DNA of 64,000 nt, taken from NCBI GenBank assembly GCA_019096195.1, contig JAGTXK010000091.1, forward strand, positions 372,001 through 436,000, written 5' to 3'. This stretch comes from Boletus sp. NGJ. Lineage: Eukaryota > Basidiomycota > Agaricomycetes > Boletales > Boletaceae. This document shows, one piece after another, positions 45,562 through 56,839 of the stretch. The notes beneath the pieces are model-generated. The model had not been told where the DNA came from and did not search any database. It worked only from the letters and a program-made list of their open reading frames with translations. The position numbers and the translations under genes were made by a program. Every line of letters begins with the position of its first letter. The stretch's first letter is position 1.

Positions 45562-46572
45562 ATGTCGGATTTATCACTTCCATCACCGACCGTTGACCAG
45601 GCATACATGGATGTTTCCGCCTTGGAGGCTGGAAGCCTGAAAGTGCCTTTGAAAAACATAGTAGCTGGGGCATCACCCCATGAGTTCACGAGAAGCCCCT
45701 CCCTGGCTTTCTCTCTGCGACATGCGAAGACGGGATACCAGGTCGTCTTTGACTTGGGGATCAGGCGAGACATAGACAGCCTGCCGCCCGGTGTCCGTAA
45801 CCGAATCAGTCATTTTGACTTTCAGCCACAAGTCCCACAAAGCGTCTCGGAATCGTTGAGGAAGGGTGGCGTCACCTCTGAGGGTGTGGACGCAGTCGTT
45901 CTCAGCCACCTTCATTGGGATCAGTGAGTTTGTGGTAATATCTTGACAATAATATTGATCACGCCGAAAAGCCTCGGGGATCCAGATCCGTTCACCAGAG
46001 CACTTTTTGTCGTCGGGGAAGGATGCAAAGTCGTACTGGCCAAGGGCTACCCTACTGTCCAGGATGCCATATTCTCTTCGACCGCCCTCCCGCTTGAACG
46101 AACACGCTTCCTTGCGGAGGCGGACATGAACACGAGCATTGGCCCATTCCCAAAAGCGTACGATTACTTCGGCGATGGTAGCATGTATATAGTGGACGCG
46201 CCAGGTTCGTTCCTCTACGGCTCGAGGTGCTATCGAAACTGAACATCAGGACGTGTAGGTCACCTGCAGGGGCACGTCAATGTGCTGGCGCGCACATCGC
46301 CAAATGGATCGTGGATCCTGTTAGGCGGGGATTCGGCTGGAGACTTCAGATTGATAACTGGAGAGAAAGAGATGGGACATTTCGTGGATACGTCTGGCGT
46401 TCATCGATGTATCCATGTGGATAAGGAGCTTGCGATGGAGAATATTCAAAGGATTCGGTCGTTGCTGACGATACCAAAGGTACAGGTGCTCATCGCACAT
46501 GACGCACCGTGGTATGAGGCGAACCGAGGAGGGCCAGCATTCCTGCCGGGAGTCATTCCACCAGTAGTCTGA
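45562..46572 (+). CDS. Metallo-beta-lactamase-fold hydrolase (lactonase-like)
   Basis: MBL-fold enzyme resembling N-acyl-homoserine-lactonase-type hydrolases. ATG 45562 in a CACCATG context starts 'MSDLSLPSPTVDQAYMDVSA'. The zinc motif HxHxDH is formed across an intron: 'VLSHLHWD' plus CA before the GT donor at 45925 and C after the AG give 'HLHWDHLGDPDPF'. Further ligands are likely the His in 'DAPGHLQGHVNVLARTSPNG', the Asp in 'WILLGGDSAGDFRLIT' and the His in 'QVLIAHDAPWYEANRG'. Two introns are seen (about 45925-45971 and near 46204-46260). It ends 'FLPGVIPPVV' with TGA at 46570-46572. The substrate is unknown. A decayed copy follows immediately downstream. Confidence 0.85.
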
Positions 46573-46925
46573 TCCAGGACCAAGCGTACATAGATGTCTC
46601 CGCGAAACATAAGCCTTCCTATGTCGCAACCACTGAACCAGAAATCGTGTCGAGTCCCTGCGCCACTGCAAGACGAGCTTTCAGATCGTATTCGACCTCG
46701 CCACGCATCGCCGCCATCCCTGTTGAACGTGCGCGGTTCATTTCGAAATCAGACCCATATGCTTGACTTTTTTGGGGACGGAAGTCTGCATGTGTGGTGG
46801 ATGCATAATGCATACGGACAAGGACGTTGCAGAAGAGAACTTGGAGCGGGTCAGAGTCTCAGAGCACCACAGGTGTTGATTGCGCACGAAGGAGGGCCCG
46901 CTTTCGTTGGTGTACTGTACATAAG
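46573..46925 (+). pseudogene. Decayed tandem copy of the upstream MBL-fold gene
   Basis: Starting within a few bases of the intact gene's stop, fragments repeat its protein in order. 'DQAYIDVSAKHKPSYVATTE' matches 'DQAYMDVSALEAG'; 'VERARFISKSDPYA' and 'FDFFGDGSLHVVDA' match 'LERTRFLAEADMNT' and 'YDYFGDGSMYIVDA'; 'DKDVAEENLERVRVSE' matches 'DKELAMENIQRIRSLL'; 'LIAHEGGPAFVGVL' matches 'LIAHDAPWYEANRG' to 'PAFLPGV'. The zinc-binding HxHxDH segment and the GHLQGH segment are missing, so large internal deletions have removed the active site. Frames change between fragments. It is a non-functional host-gene duplicate; whether it is transcribed with the parent is unknown. Confidence 0.78.
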
Positions 46926-47031
46926 CATCTCGAATTTCACTGTCAGGTTCGGTTGAAACGAGTCAAACGAACGTCCAACGCTTCCTAGTGCGCGAATGGC
47001 GGACAGTCCTTGATTTGACTATCACCGCACA

Positions 47032-47932
47032 ATGGACGCCTCCTCTGCCCTCAGCGACGAAGACTACGATGTCATCTCAAATCCTGGCCAACGCTCTCTC
47101 GAGTCTAGCATCGCAGACTTTGGCCACATCGCCGCACAGACTGTGCGCGAGATCCCCCCCACAGAGGCTGCCCGCGAAGCCCTCAGTACCGCGTCGCTCT
47201 CCTCCACCGACATTCAGACCTGGGTCCGCAGTGTGATAGACTCTGCCAACGGACGGAACGGTGGCAGCTATCCACTCGACCACCGAACCGTCCGCGTTTA
47301 TCTCGACGGTGTCTTTGACGTGTTGACAGCGGGGTATGCCCACACCCGGACATGCACGACAACGTATACTTTAGCTGATGATCAAACAGACACATGCTGC
47401 AGCTACGTCAAGCCAAACTCGCCTTCCCCTCCGTGCACCTCATGGTGGGGGTCTTTCCAGACGAATATTGTCAGCAACATGGAACTCGGCCCACGTTCCC
47501 CCACGTGGAGCGCTGCGAGCTCCTGCGCCACTGTCGTTGGGTCGACGAGATCGTCCCTGACGCGGTATGGACGCTCACCGACGCATTCCTCGGTGCGAAG
47601 CGCATCGACTATGTAGCACTCGAGGAAGGCTCTTCTGTCAACCCCGAATTTGACAAGACGAGGTTGAAGGGGTATGACCATCTAAAGAAACTAGGCATGT
47701 TTTTCCGTTGTGCGACGTTATCGTAGTCCTCATTGTTTTGTGCGCTACAGGCCGTGTCATGCCCACGAAGAGAACCCTCGGGCTCGCGCCCGCAGTCATG
47801 GCGCGACTCCCCTGTGCGGAAGCCACACCATCAAGAAAGGTTCCTGAGGTACAACCTGAGGTCTTTGAAGGTGATGGCCAATTCGACGTCACTCAAGGTA
47901 TCAACAAAATGACATTAGATGGACAGTGGTGA
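47032..47932 (+). CDS. Choline-phosphate-cytidylyltransferase-like protein lacking the first signature His
   Basis: Nucleotidyltransferase of the CTP:phosphocholine cytidylyltransferase type (Kennedy pathway). 'RTVRVYLDGVFDVLTAG' joins across an intron to 'HMLQLRQAKLAFPSVHLMVG'. Then come 'VFPDEYCQQHG', 'VERCELLRHCRWVDEIVPDA', 'RIDYVALEEGSSVNPEF' and 'GRVMPTKRTLGLAP'. The usual HxGH signature reads T-A-G-H: the first catalytic histidine is Thr (ACA). The penultimate intron (47695-47750) is GC-AG if the frame is kept. ATG 47032; TGA 47930-47932. The C-terminal amphipathic lipid-binding helix of classical CCT is not obvious. It may be a divergent or inactive paralogue; ethanolamine-phosphate specificity is also possible. 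Confidence 0.7.
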
Positions 47933-48095
47933 AATTATCTCTATGCATCATTTATGAATGTTTCATCTCTCCCCCCTGCCTACAGTCGACTCTGCCATAC
48001 CTAACCCACTTTGTTGCGTGCATGTATCCGCTTGACCGGAAATGTGATATAAGCATTAGTCCATTATGATGCAGCTGTGTGAAGCCATTTACAGG
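47933..48095. other. Intergenic between convergent cytidylyltransferase-like and ZAP1-like genes
   Basis: 163 nt of 3' flanking sequence. Nothing else was seen. Confidence 0.3.
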
Positions 48096-49815
48096 CTATC
48101 CTATGGAATCTTTTTTTCGGTGCACATTCATGTGTCTAGCCAGTTGGTCTGGCCTAGCAAATGCCTTCATACACCCTATTTGAGTACATTCATATGGACG
48201 AACACCAGTATGCGTCCGAAGCTGGTAACCGAGTGAGCGGGATGGAATACCTTTCAAAGTATGTTGACTCACATGTTTGGATAAATTGGAAGACTCTGAA
48301 AAAGCTCTGGTGATGGGTTGTCAGGGGAAAGCCAAGAACATCATGGTTGACAAGATGCTTACTTGTCGCAGAATTTACACTTGAATGGTCGTGACCCGTT
48401 GTGAGTGCGCTTGTGAATCGTCAATGCACCCGTAATAGCAAAGGCTTTTCCACATCCGGGAAAATCACAGACATATGGCTCTGCAAACGGTTAGCACTGA
48501 TCCGGAGTATCTAGTGGATGACTCACTCTCTTGTGTGTGACGGCGCATGTGTTGTTGGAGAGTTGCCGCCTCGGAGAAGTTTTGGTTGCATACCTGGCAT
48601 TGAAAAGGGCGGTGGCCAGTGTGTGACTGGAATGTGTGATGAGCGAAATGTAATGGGATAGGGAGAAAGACGAACTTGGAGATGTCTGGATATCTTTTGT
48701 TTGCTGGAAAAGCCGTTGGTGCCGTGTCTATTACAGCCCTCCCAGAAGCACTCGTAATGAGCTTTTCCGCCTCCGATATGGACAGAGGCGATGTGGGCTG
48801 TGAGGTCATCACAAGAGGGGAACGATTGTGCACATGCTTTCCATTTGCAGACGTGAGTACCTGAGCAATCGTGTGATGGAGGATCGGGAGAGATGAGTTG
48901 CTGATGAACGGTGCCGGAGGGGTTATGGAGGTCAGGTGGTGGCGGGTGGTGGAGGGCGGAAGGAGGAAAGGGATGGCTGAGTCCAAGATGATCTTGCAGG
49001 AGGTGTGTTGTGAGGATATTGAGAACGTCGTCGTCTGAGCTTGCGGACGAGGAGGTTGGAATAGAAGCGGGGGACGGAAACATTGCACAATCACCCCAGT
49101 GACAGGAAAGGGGAGGTTGGGGAAAGATGTGTGGATCATTTTGTGGTTGAAGAGGTAGAGTAGCAGAGTGAGTTTGAGTATCTACGATGCATAGGTGGTG
49201 GAGATTGACATGGCCAACGAGATCCGATAGGCTGTTGAAGATGGAGCCACAATTGGCCCACATGCAGGGGAAAGACGGGATGGGAGTGGAATGAAGGGGG
49301 AAGGGGGAAGGAACATGGAGCTGTGGTGAGAATGGTGGGAGGGAGGGAGAGGAGGAGGCGCTGGAAGAAATAGAAGAGTCGGAGATAAGAGTTTGTATTG
49401 ACAGAGGGAGGGTGCTCGGAGGATATGTGGATTGCAAGTCTCCGGCGCATTCGCAAGGCAAGTCGGAAAAGGAATCTGCCCAGTGCATGAAGGGTGTAGG
49501 GTCATGCGACTCTGGGTGTGTGCAGTAGGAGTGGTAGTCGGTGCAGCACTGGAGCTGCGAGGTCCGTGAGGGGACGTGGGCGGGGATGGGGAGAGAGATG
49601 CTTACAATTTCGTCCAAGCTGGTGCAGTCGTCGCAGATGCCATCGCAGGGGTTCGGGACGAGGCAAGACTTGGAGGCATGATCTGGGTCATCGCAAGCGA
49701 GGACGAGACATTGGTCGGTGCATTCTGGGGTGAATATACAGTCGAGCTCGTTGCACGCTGTTGGCAGCGGTGGGCACTGATTGCACTGCTCTCGCTGAGG
49801 GTCCATCATGGACAT
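48096..49815 (-). CDS. C2H2 zinc-finger transcription factor, ZAP1-like
   Basis: Resembles zinc-responsive regulators of the Zap1 type. The N terminus is cysteine-rich ('[20 protein letters not shown]', '[15 protein letters not shown]') and could sense metal. A first finger pair is '[20 protein letters not shown]' and '[13 protein letters not shown]'. Downstream are '[20 protein letters not shown]', '[20 protein letters not shown]', '[20 protein letters not shown]', '[20 protein letters not shown]', 'PFKCKFCDK' and '[20 protein letters not shown]', giving about seven fingers, the last five spaced like a DNA-binding array. ATG 49815-49813 ('[14 protein letters not shown]'); TAG 48098-48096 after '[13 protein letters not shown]'. 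Introns fall between fingers near 48267-48366, 48483-48527 and 48629-48676. Confidence 0.86.
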
Positions 49816-49983
49816 CGTCGTGTAAGTTAAAGCCAGACTCAAAACCGTTGCTCTATATCATAACTGGTGCGGTACTCTACATGTCACGTGCCTCGTCAGT
49901 ACCATTCATCTCGACGAGTCTTCATTGCCTTTGTATTATTGTCTACAATACACGAATTTGCTGCTGAGTCCGACATTGGTGAA

Positions 49984-52354
49984 TTACTTTGCAAGTGCTT
50001 CGATGATGACTTTGACCCCCCACGCGCCTGGGTCCGGGACTTTCTGCCCCTTCAACCAGTCACCTTCGACGTATGCACTCCTGCCCGCCTTTGCCTCGAT
50101 ATCCTTCGTCCTTTCTGCGGCATCCTGCACGGCCAAGACAGCACCCTCAAACCCAGTGGGAAGTGCATCTACGAATGCAGTAAGCGGATCAATGAGCGTG
50201 CGCGAGGGTGGTCGAGCACGCGTATAGGTGTACAGCCGGGCAAGAGCAGACTTGAGAGCACTGCTCCAAACTTCGGTCGTGGCTACCGCGGCAGAGGAAC
50301 GTGCTAGGGCTTGGGCGAGCGAGGAAAAGAAGATGCTGTTCGAACAAGAAAAGATCTTCAGTTGGAGTCTGGAAGAACAGCATTGGATACGAACGAGTAC
50401 AGAGCGCCGCTTGTGCCCCCCATCTTTTCCTCGGCCACTCTGGATATGGCGATCATGCTATTGACCACATCATCTCCTATGATGACACCCTGGCTGAGAA
50501 CTTTGAGCACACCTTTGAATTGACGACCATCAGCGACCATGGCATAGGAAGAATCTAGACTGGTATGGTAACTCACTCGATGCACCTGCGCTGAGGGTAA
50601 GCCCACAGTCTCCGTCGCCAGCAATCTTGTCCATATCCGTAATCTCGTCCTCAGCTAACAAAAGCGCGTTACAGGCGCGCTCGATAGCGGTCTCAAAGGA
50701 GCGCACGTCCAGTGCTCTGAGGGAAGATTCGCTGCTGAGAGGGGACGTATCAACCGATGCCAAGGAAGTCCTTTCAGTGATGGCTTTCGGCTCAGACTTT
50801 GAGGACCATTTCCACCCCGGAGCATTGGTAGGGTCGTCGAGGAGGGAGAGTATGAAATGCGTAGAAATGGCATTGTCGACTTCAGTGCCGGGCAGGAGCA
50901 AGAGAGTGATGGAGAACCCTGGCATGTTGAGGCTCGTCTATGCCGGTGTCAGTCACTCGTTTCGTGCGTAAGGGAGAGAACAACAAACCATGAACGATCC
51001 GGCCAGGACGCGCATCGCCTTGATACCCTGCTTGTCTAGCGCATTCTTGGCCTCGCCAACAATGGCACCGAGCTCGAGCTCGCTGAGTCCACCGAGGTTG
51101 TTTACGAGGAGCACGACGCAGTCGGTGCCGTCATTCTTAAAAGGTACAAAGGATCGGTCAGGATCGGCGGTAGAGGTGATCATCTGAACGAGGTTTAGGA
51201 CGAGTTCGCTGAGTGGGGGCACTGGAGAGACGCGGCGATGGCCGCTTTCGTTGTGGATACCAAGTCCGATCTCGAGTTCGTTGTTACCCAGATGCGTGTC
51301 GGGTACCGCAGTGCCAGGAACCTTTGCACAGTGCAATCATTCAAATGGTGTAGGTATGCTGAGAACCAAATGGCGTACATGACAATGCTCTAGCCCCACT
51401 CCAATTGTGCCAAGGTGAGAAGAAATCTGTTCGGCGATGGCATAAACCTCGTCGAGGGAGCCTCCACGAGCAGCGAGTGCGCCAGCAATCTTGTAGACGA
51501 GGCAGACGCCAGCAAGACCTCTATCAAGAGGTTAATGAATCGAGATAAGAGCGCTTGGAAGGGGAAGAACGGGCCTCCTCCCGACAATCCTTCCCCTGTT
51601 CTCGTCCAACAGCAACGTCGTCACCGACAATCACGAATTTGACGCGATCCGACTTGTCGGGATGAATGGCTGCGTACTGCTCTTTCGCGAGTCCAAAGTT
51701 GAGCACATCGCCGGTATAGTTCCTTGCGTGGTCAAGCTGTCAGCATAGGGAGTGGAAAATGCTGAAGGGTTTACTTTACAATGATGACGGTGCTAAGGTA
51801 GGGCGGTTAAATGGAGGTGACGGAGAGAAGTGACAAGGACGCACCCTGCATCGTTGCTCACCAAGTCGATCGCACGGCGAACCTGGCCTGCACTTGGTGA
51901 GGCGAACACATTTCCGCAGACCGCAGCTGATGTACGAGATGAAGCTTCAGTAGCAGAAATAAGAGAAATCCTTGCCTGACAGTATTCCTTGACCTATGAC
52001 GAACGGATAGGCGAGATTCGGAAATGCGGAGTGTCAGGGCACCCACCGACGAATGCAGAGTGGGATGGTTCGTGTCCAGAGCCGCCCCCACAGACGAGCG
52101 CGACCTGTGAACGGTCTGGATTGGCGAGGTGAAGGACTAGTTCGAAGATGAGGTCAACATCGCACACAGGACTGGACAATGTGGGGAAAGGAAACCTCTG
52201 GTTGTAGGGTCGATGGCGAGATGCGGATTGAGGACGCAGAGCCCCTTGAGGGAATCGAGTACAAGTGAGGTCGAGGTGTTCAAAAAGTGCTTGCCTGGTA
52301 GATTGAGGGGAGTGATGCGGACTGCAGAACGCGACACTCACTCTGCACGACCAT
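49984..52354 (-). CDS. DAK1: Dihydroxyacetone kinase (DhaK-DhaL fusion, ATP-dependent)
   Basis: Phosphorylates dihydroxyacetone (and glyceraldehyde) in cytosolic glycerol and DHA detoxification. The first exon is only 'MVVQ' plus one base (ATG 52354-52352); the next starts 'SKHFLNTSTSLVLDSLKGL'. DhaK: 'VALVCGGGSGHEPSHSAFVG', 'TVIIVKNYTGDVLNFGLAKE', 'VIVGDDVAVG', 'RGLAGTVLVYKIAGALAARG', the substrate-His region 'ELEIGLGIHNESGHRR', and 'VVLLVNNLGGLSELELGAIV'. DhaL: 'DKIAGDGDCGLTLSAGAS' (ADP/Mg aspartates) and 'RTKDIEAKAGRSAYVEGDWL', ending 'GAWGVKVIIEALAK' with TAA at 49986-49984. About eleven introns. It diverges from the ubiquitin protease gene across 109 nt. Confidence 0.94.
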
Positions 52355-52463
52355 GGCGATGATGCTCGACGCTGTGGAGAACGTCGAGGAAGGTGGGCGA
52401 ATGTTGGCGACCCCCCATAATGACCCCCCCCGCTGTAAGCTTGCTCTCTTACTTTTCACCGCG
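52355..52463. promoter_or_regulatory. 109-nt divergent promoter, DAK1 / ubiquitin protease
   Basis: The two ATGs are only 109 nt apart. The plus strand includes GACCCCCCATAATGACCCCCCCC (52409 onwards), a pair of C-rich blocks that could be stress-response-like elements. Their function is inferred from position and sequence only. Confidence 0.45.
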
Positions 52464-55400
52464 ATGAGCCTGCCGTCGCCAGCAGCGTCGCCGCTGTCCA
52501 AAATCGCCGACTTGGATGCGGGACCGACACGTCGCAAGAGACAACGCTCAGAATCAATGCAATCAGACTCATCTTCCCTCAAGAGGGCTGTCTCTGAGGG
52601 CCCCGGCGCCGCGACGCCCGTCCGTGCCACCCACGACGCACCCACTGTCGATCTCGTCAACGACATCGACATCTATATGGCGGAACAGGGTGAACATTCT
52701 GTCGACGCCATCACTCTCATGCCTCCGCCCACACCCCCACACGAGCCACCCGCAAATCTCACCCCACAACAAAAACTACAGTACGTCACCGAGCGCCGTG
52801 GCAAGCAGATGCAAGTCGGCGACACGTGGCATATCGTATCTCGTGAGTGGTATAGACGATGGCTGGCCGCGTGTCAAGGTATCGCCGACAAGTCTGGTCC
52901 ACTCGAGGAAAACCATGTCGGCGCCGTCGACAACACGCCACTCGTCGACCGTGACGCCAACCTTGTATCGAACCTGACAGAGGGTGTCGATGTCGAGTTT
53001 GTGCCCTGGGATGTCTGGAAAGCATTTACCACTTGGTGCGTCATCGATTGTTCGTCGAGCTGCCCTCGCAGTTGATCCGAATCTGTGCAGGTATGGTCCG
53101 GCCACATATCCACTCCCTCGTTCCGTGATTGCGAGAGGCCACCTTGGGGAACCTAGTCTGGAACTTCGACCTCCCCGCCTCAAAGTGCTTTCGCTCGTCG
53201 ACTCCCAATCGGATGGACCGATTGGTCCCCCCCACGGCTACGTGACGCTCTCAACCAAAGATACAGTGAGGGCTCTCAGCAAGGAGCTTGTGGCCAGTAT
53301 ATCTGCGCGTTCCAATATTCCATACAGGATATGGAAAATCCAACCGGGAGAATATGTAGCATCGCAATTTCCTGCCTCGAAGCTTGCCGCGCACGGAGCA
53401 GAACTCTTAGAGATAAATGACAAAACACTCGAGGACGCGTTGATCGAATTTGACGACCCCTTTGTTGTCGAGTTTCAGCAGGACGGTAGATGGATAGCAG
53501 ACCAAACGTCGACGGTGCCGGTTTCAGTAGCCCCGTCTGTTCCTCCTCCCTTATTTGGTGGTGGAGAAGACTTCTTCAGCCGTCTGGGAAAGGGTTCCGC
53601 GACAACGAGTGTCACCCAGATCCAACCTAGACAGGTACCGTCACCCGCACCTTCAGCAGGCTCGTCCGCCAAAGCTCAAGATTCACAAGTCGTACCTTTC
53701 AAGTCATTTGGATTCTCCAAAAACAGGATACCACAAGAACCAGGGACACTGGGTCTCGGAAACATGTACGCGTTTCCATCTGTCCTGTACCCTGATCTAA
53801 CGCTAGTGCGAAGGGGTAACACTTGTTTTATGAACTCTGCACTTCAGTGTCTTGCGCATACAAAAGAACTTACAGATTATTTCCTTTGTAAGTTGTCAAG
53901 TTGCATCTGTTATTGCATGTGGACTCACCCACTCAACTTGCGTAGCCGGTGTTTACCAGAACGAGCTCAACACTGATAACCCGCTTGGGATGGGTGGTGC
54001 TATCGCCGCGGCATTTGGTACACTATTGCACCGTATTTGGGCCAAAGATTCCACCGCGACTTCTTACTCACCCCGCGAGTTCAAGATGCAATTGCAACGT
54101 TTTGCCCCGCAATTCAGTGGATACCAACAACATGACTCGCAAGAACTTATGGCCTTCTTACTTGACGGTCTGCACGAAGACCTCAATCGCGTACTCAAGA
54201 AACCATATGTAGAGAAACCAGATTGGGAGGGTGGCGGGGATTTTGAACTTGCGCAATTGGCACAAAAGTCGTGGCATGGATACATGCAGCGGAATGATAG
54301 CGTCATTGTGGATTTGTTCCAAGGACAGTACCAGAGCACGCTGGTGTGTCCCGAATGCCAAAAGGTATGTTGGTGATCACAACAACCACAGATTGCTTAA
54401 CCATCTCCCCTCAGGTCTCGATAACATTTGACCCATTCATGTACCTCACTCTACCTATTCCCGTGACGAAGAAGTGGAAGCACGTCGTTGAGTATATCCC
54501 ATGGGATTCGTCGAATCCCCACGTCAAGGTTGAGTTGTTGCTGGCGATTTGAATCAGCTAACTAACGACAATCACGTAGGTTCCCGTTGAAATTGGTCGT
54601 GATTCTACTTTCAAAGAGCTTCGTGCACTCCTTGGCCGATGGATGGGTGCACCACCAGAGAATGTTTGTATCCCATGTTCCCTGTTCCCCCGTCTGCTGA
54701 TTCCTCGTTCTAGCTCTTGACGTTGGAGATATTCAGCAACCGGTTCTATAAGAACCTTGATGATAACGCCCTCTGCGGTGATATGTTGGATAGTGATACT
54801 ATCGCGTGCTTCGAGCTGCCATGCAATGCACGTCAAAGCCGATTGTACAAGAAGAAAGAAACGGATCCCTTCATTATTCCGGTGTTTGCGACCGATCTTT
54901 TGGCCTCGCCGCAGTACAGCTACCGTAGCCCGATCAATTTTGGTCATCCATTCATCGTGGTTATCGATTCCGAACAGGCTCGAAGCACACAAGCGATATA
55001 CGAGGCTGTGGTGGATCGTCTTCAGCGGTGGACTACCCATGCTGTCGATCTTTTCACGTGGGAAGAAGTTCCGTCTCTATCTGTCGACTCAGTACTTATT
55101 CCGGTTCCGCCAATGGATTCTCTGACGGAGATCAAAGAGAATGGGGAGGTTGTTCGTGTAGAGGACATGAATGTCGATGAAGGCGATATCACCGATGAGA
55201 AGGCTGTGATCCAGGACGATGCCACGATGGACACCGCAATTAATGGCATTCCCCAGGTTGTTGGAATCAAAAAAGATGTTTGCAACCTGCGCCTTCAGGC
55301 TAGCCAGAAAGACTATGGGACGGGGTTCAGTACGTACGGCTCCTCCAGCCAACGTTTCGAATCCTGGGAGACGCGTCTCGAGGAGATGGGAAAGGACGTC

Positions 55401-56688
55401 CCGTTACTCAAGGAAATGGATGCGCTCTACTGCGAGTTTGACGAAAACCTAAAAGCGTATTATTTCGGTGACGAAGCGTCAAGCTGGGAGCACGCACGAT
55501 GGACGAATAATGCCTGGATTACGTTCTTACACCCCGAATATATTGAGGCGAAGAAGGTGGCTTCGGAGAAGAGGAACAAGGGACTGTCCATTGACGATTG
55601 TCTGACCGAATTCACAAAGGAAGAACAATTGGGTGAGGATGACTTGTGGTACTGTCCTCGGTGCAAGAAACATCAGCAAGCCACGAAAAAGTTCGACCTT
55701 TGGAGAGTGCCGGATATTCTGGCGGTGCATCTCAAGCGTTTCAGTAACAGCCGTGCACTCAGAGACAAGATTGATACGTTTGTCGACTTTCCCATTCAAG
55801 GCCTCGACCTCACCAATCTGGTTGGTGAACAGAAGGTTGGACAGAGGTTGGCTGAGGATGGAATCGCCATCGAGGAGCTAGGGATTGGCAATGTCGAGGA
55901 ACCTCTCATCTATGATTTATATGCGGTCGACGAGCACCTCGGTGGATTGGGTGGTGGCCATTATCGGGCCTATGCGCTCAACCACCTCACCGAGCAATGG
56001 TACCACTTCGACGATTCCTATGTCACAAGGAGTGAAGCATGTCAAGCAGTGGTGAGTCTAATGCAGTGTTGTGAAGATGATGCATTTATAGGCCTTCCAG
56101 AATGCGAATGCATACCTACTATTCTACAAGCGACGAAGCAACGAGCCGCTTGGTGGTAAAACTTATTATAAGATAGAGGAAGCACGACTATCGGTTGATG
56201 AGGCTGTTGACCCCAACTCATCCATGGATACCCAACTCCCCACGCCTCCCAGTGAAATCGTCGCGCCTACTTTCGTGTTGCCCCAGAAACCACAAAACAT
56301 TGTTTGGCGGACACCACACTCTCACGACAGGTCGACGCCGTCGTCTTCCCCCCCACCCCTCTACGAGCCACCGAGCTTTGAAGAGTCCCAGCATGACCAA
56401 CTCCTCCCCAGCGCTGGTCTGAATTCTCTTCTGATGGATGGCGAGCAGACGCTCCATTTCTCGTCTTCCTCCAAAGCATCGCCTACATCGTCCAACGAGG
56501 TCGAGGCCGATGACGACGATGCCGCGGACTTACGAAGATTTGAATCCAGCCCCATCCAACTCATGGAGGGAGAATGGCAACTGTCCTCTTCGTCACCTTC
56601 GCCGGTTGACTCTGAATCCAACCCGTTTTCCGATGCTAACTCACAGAAGAATGAAGTCGTGGACAATAATGACATACCAAGACCTTAG
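52464..56688 (+). CDS. Ubiquitin carboxyl-terminal hydrolase with DUSP domain (UBP12 / USP4-15 type)
   Basis: Deubiquitinating cysteine protease. An N-terminal Ser/Lys-rich segment is followed by a DUSP-like domain ('[19 protein letters not shown]', '[15 protein letters not shown]'), then a ubiquitin-like region ('[14 protein letters not shown]'). The Cys box is '[20 protein letters not shown]'; then '[20 protein letters not shown]', zinc-ribbon halves '[10 protein letters not shown]' and '[20 protein letters not shown]', '[20 protein letters not shown]', and the His box '[20 protein letters not shown]'. A disordered Ser/Pro-rich tail ends at 56686-56688. ATG 52464 ('[18 protein letters not shown]'). 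Introns include about 53037-53090, 53763-53809, 53889-53945, 54365-54415, 54530-54580 and 54665-54715, plus one near 56050. All catalytic elements are present. Confidence 0.94.
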
Positions 56689-56839
56689 AGAACAAATGTA
56701 ATCTACCTGCATAATCACGTATTTTTATGGACTGGCTACTAGAGTTGTGTATTGTTGCTCTCTGCCTGCTTACTCACGGTCGAGACGGCTTTACAGCTGT
56801 TTATAATGATTACTTGAATTGACCTTGACTAGTTTCCAC

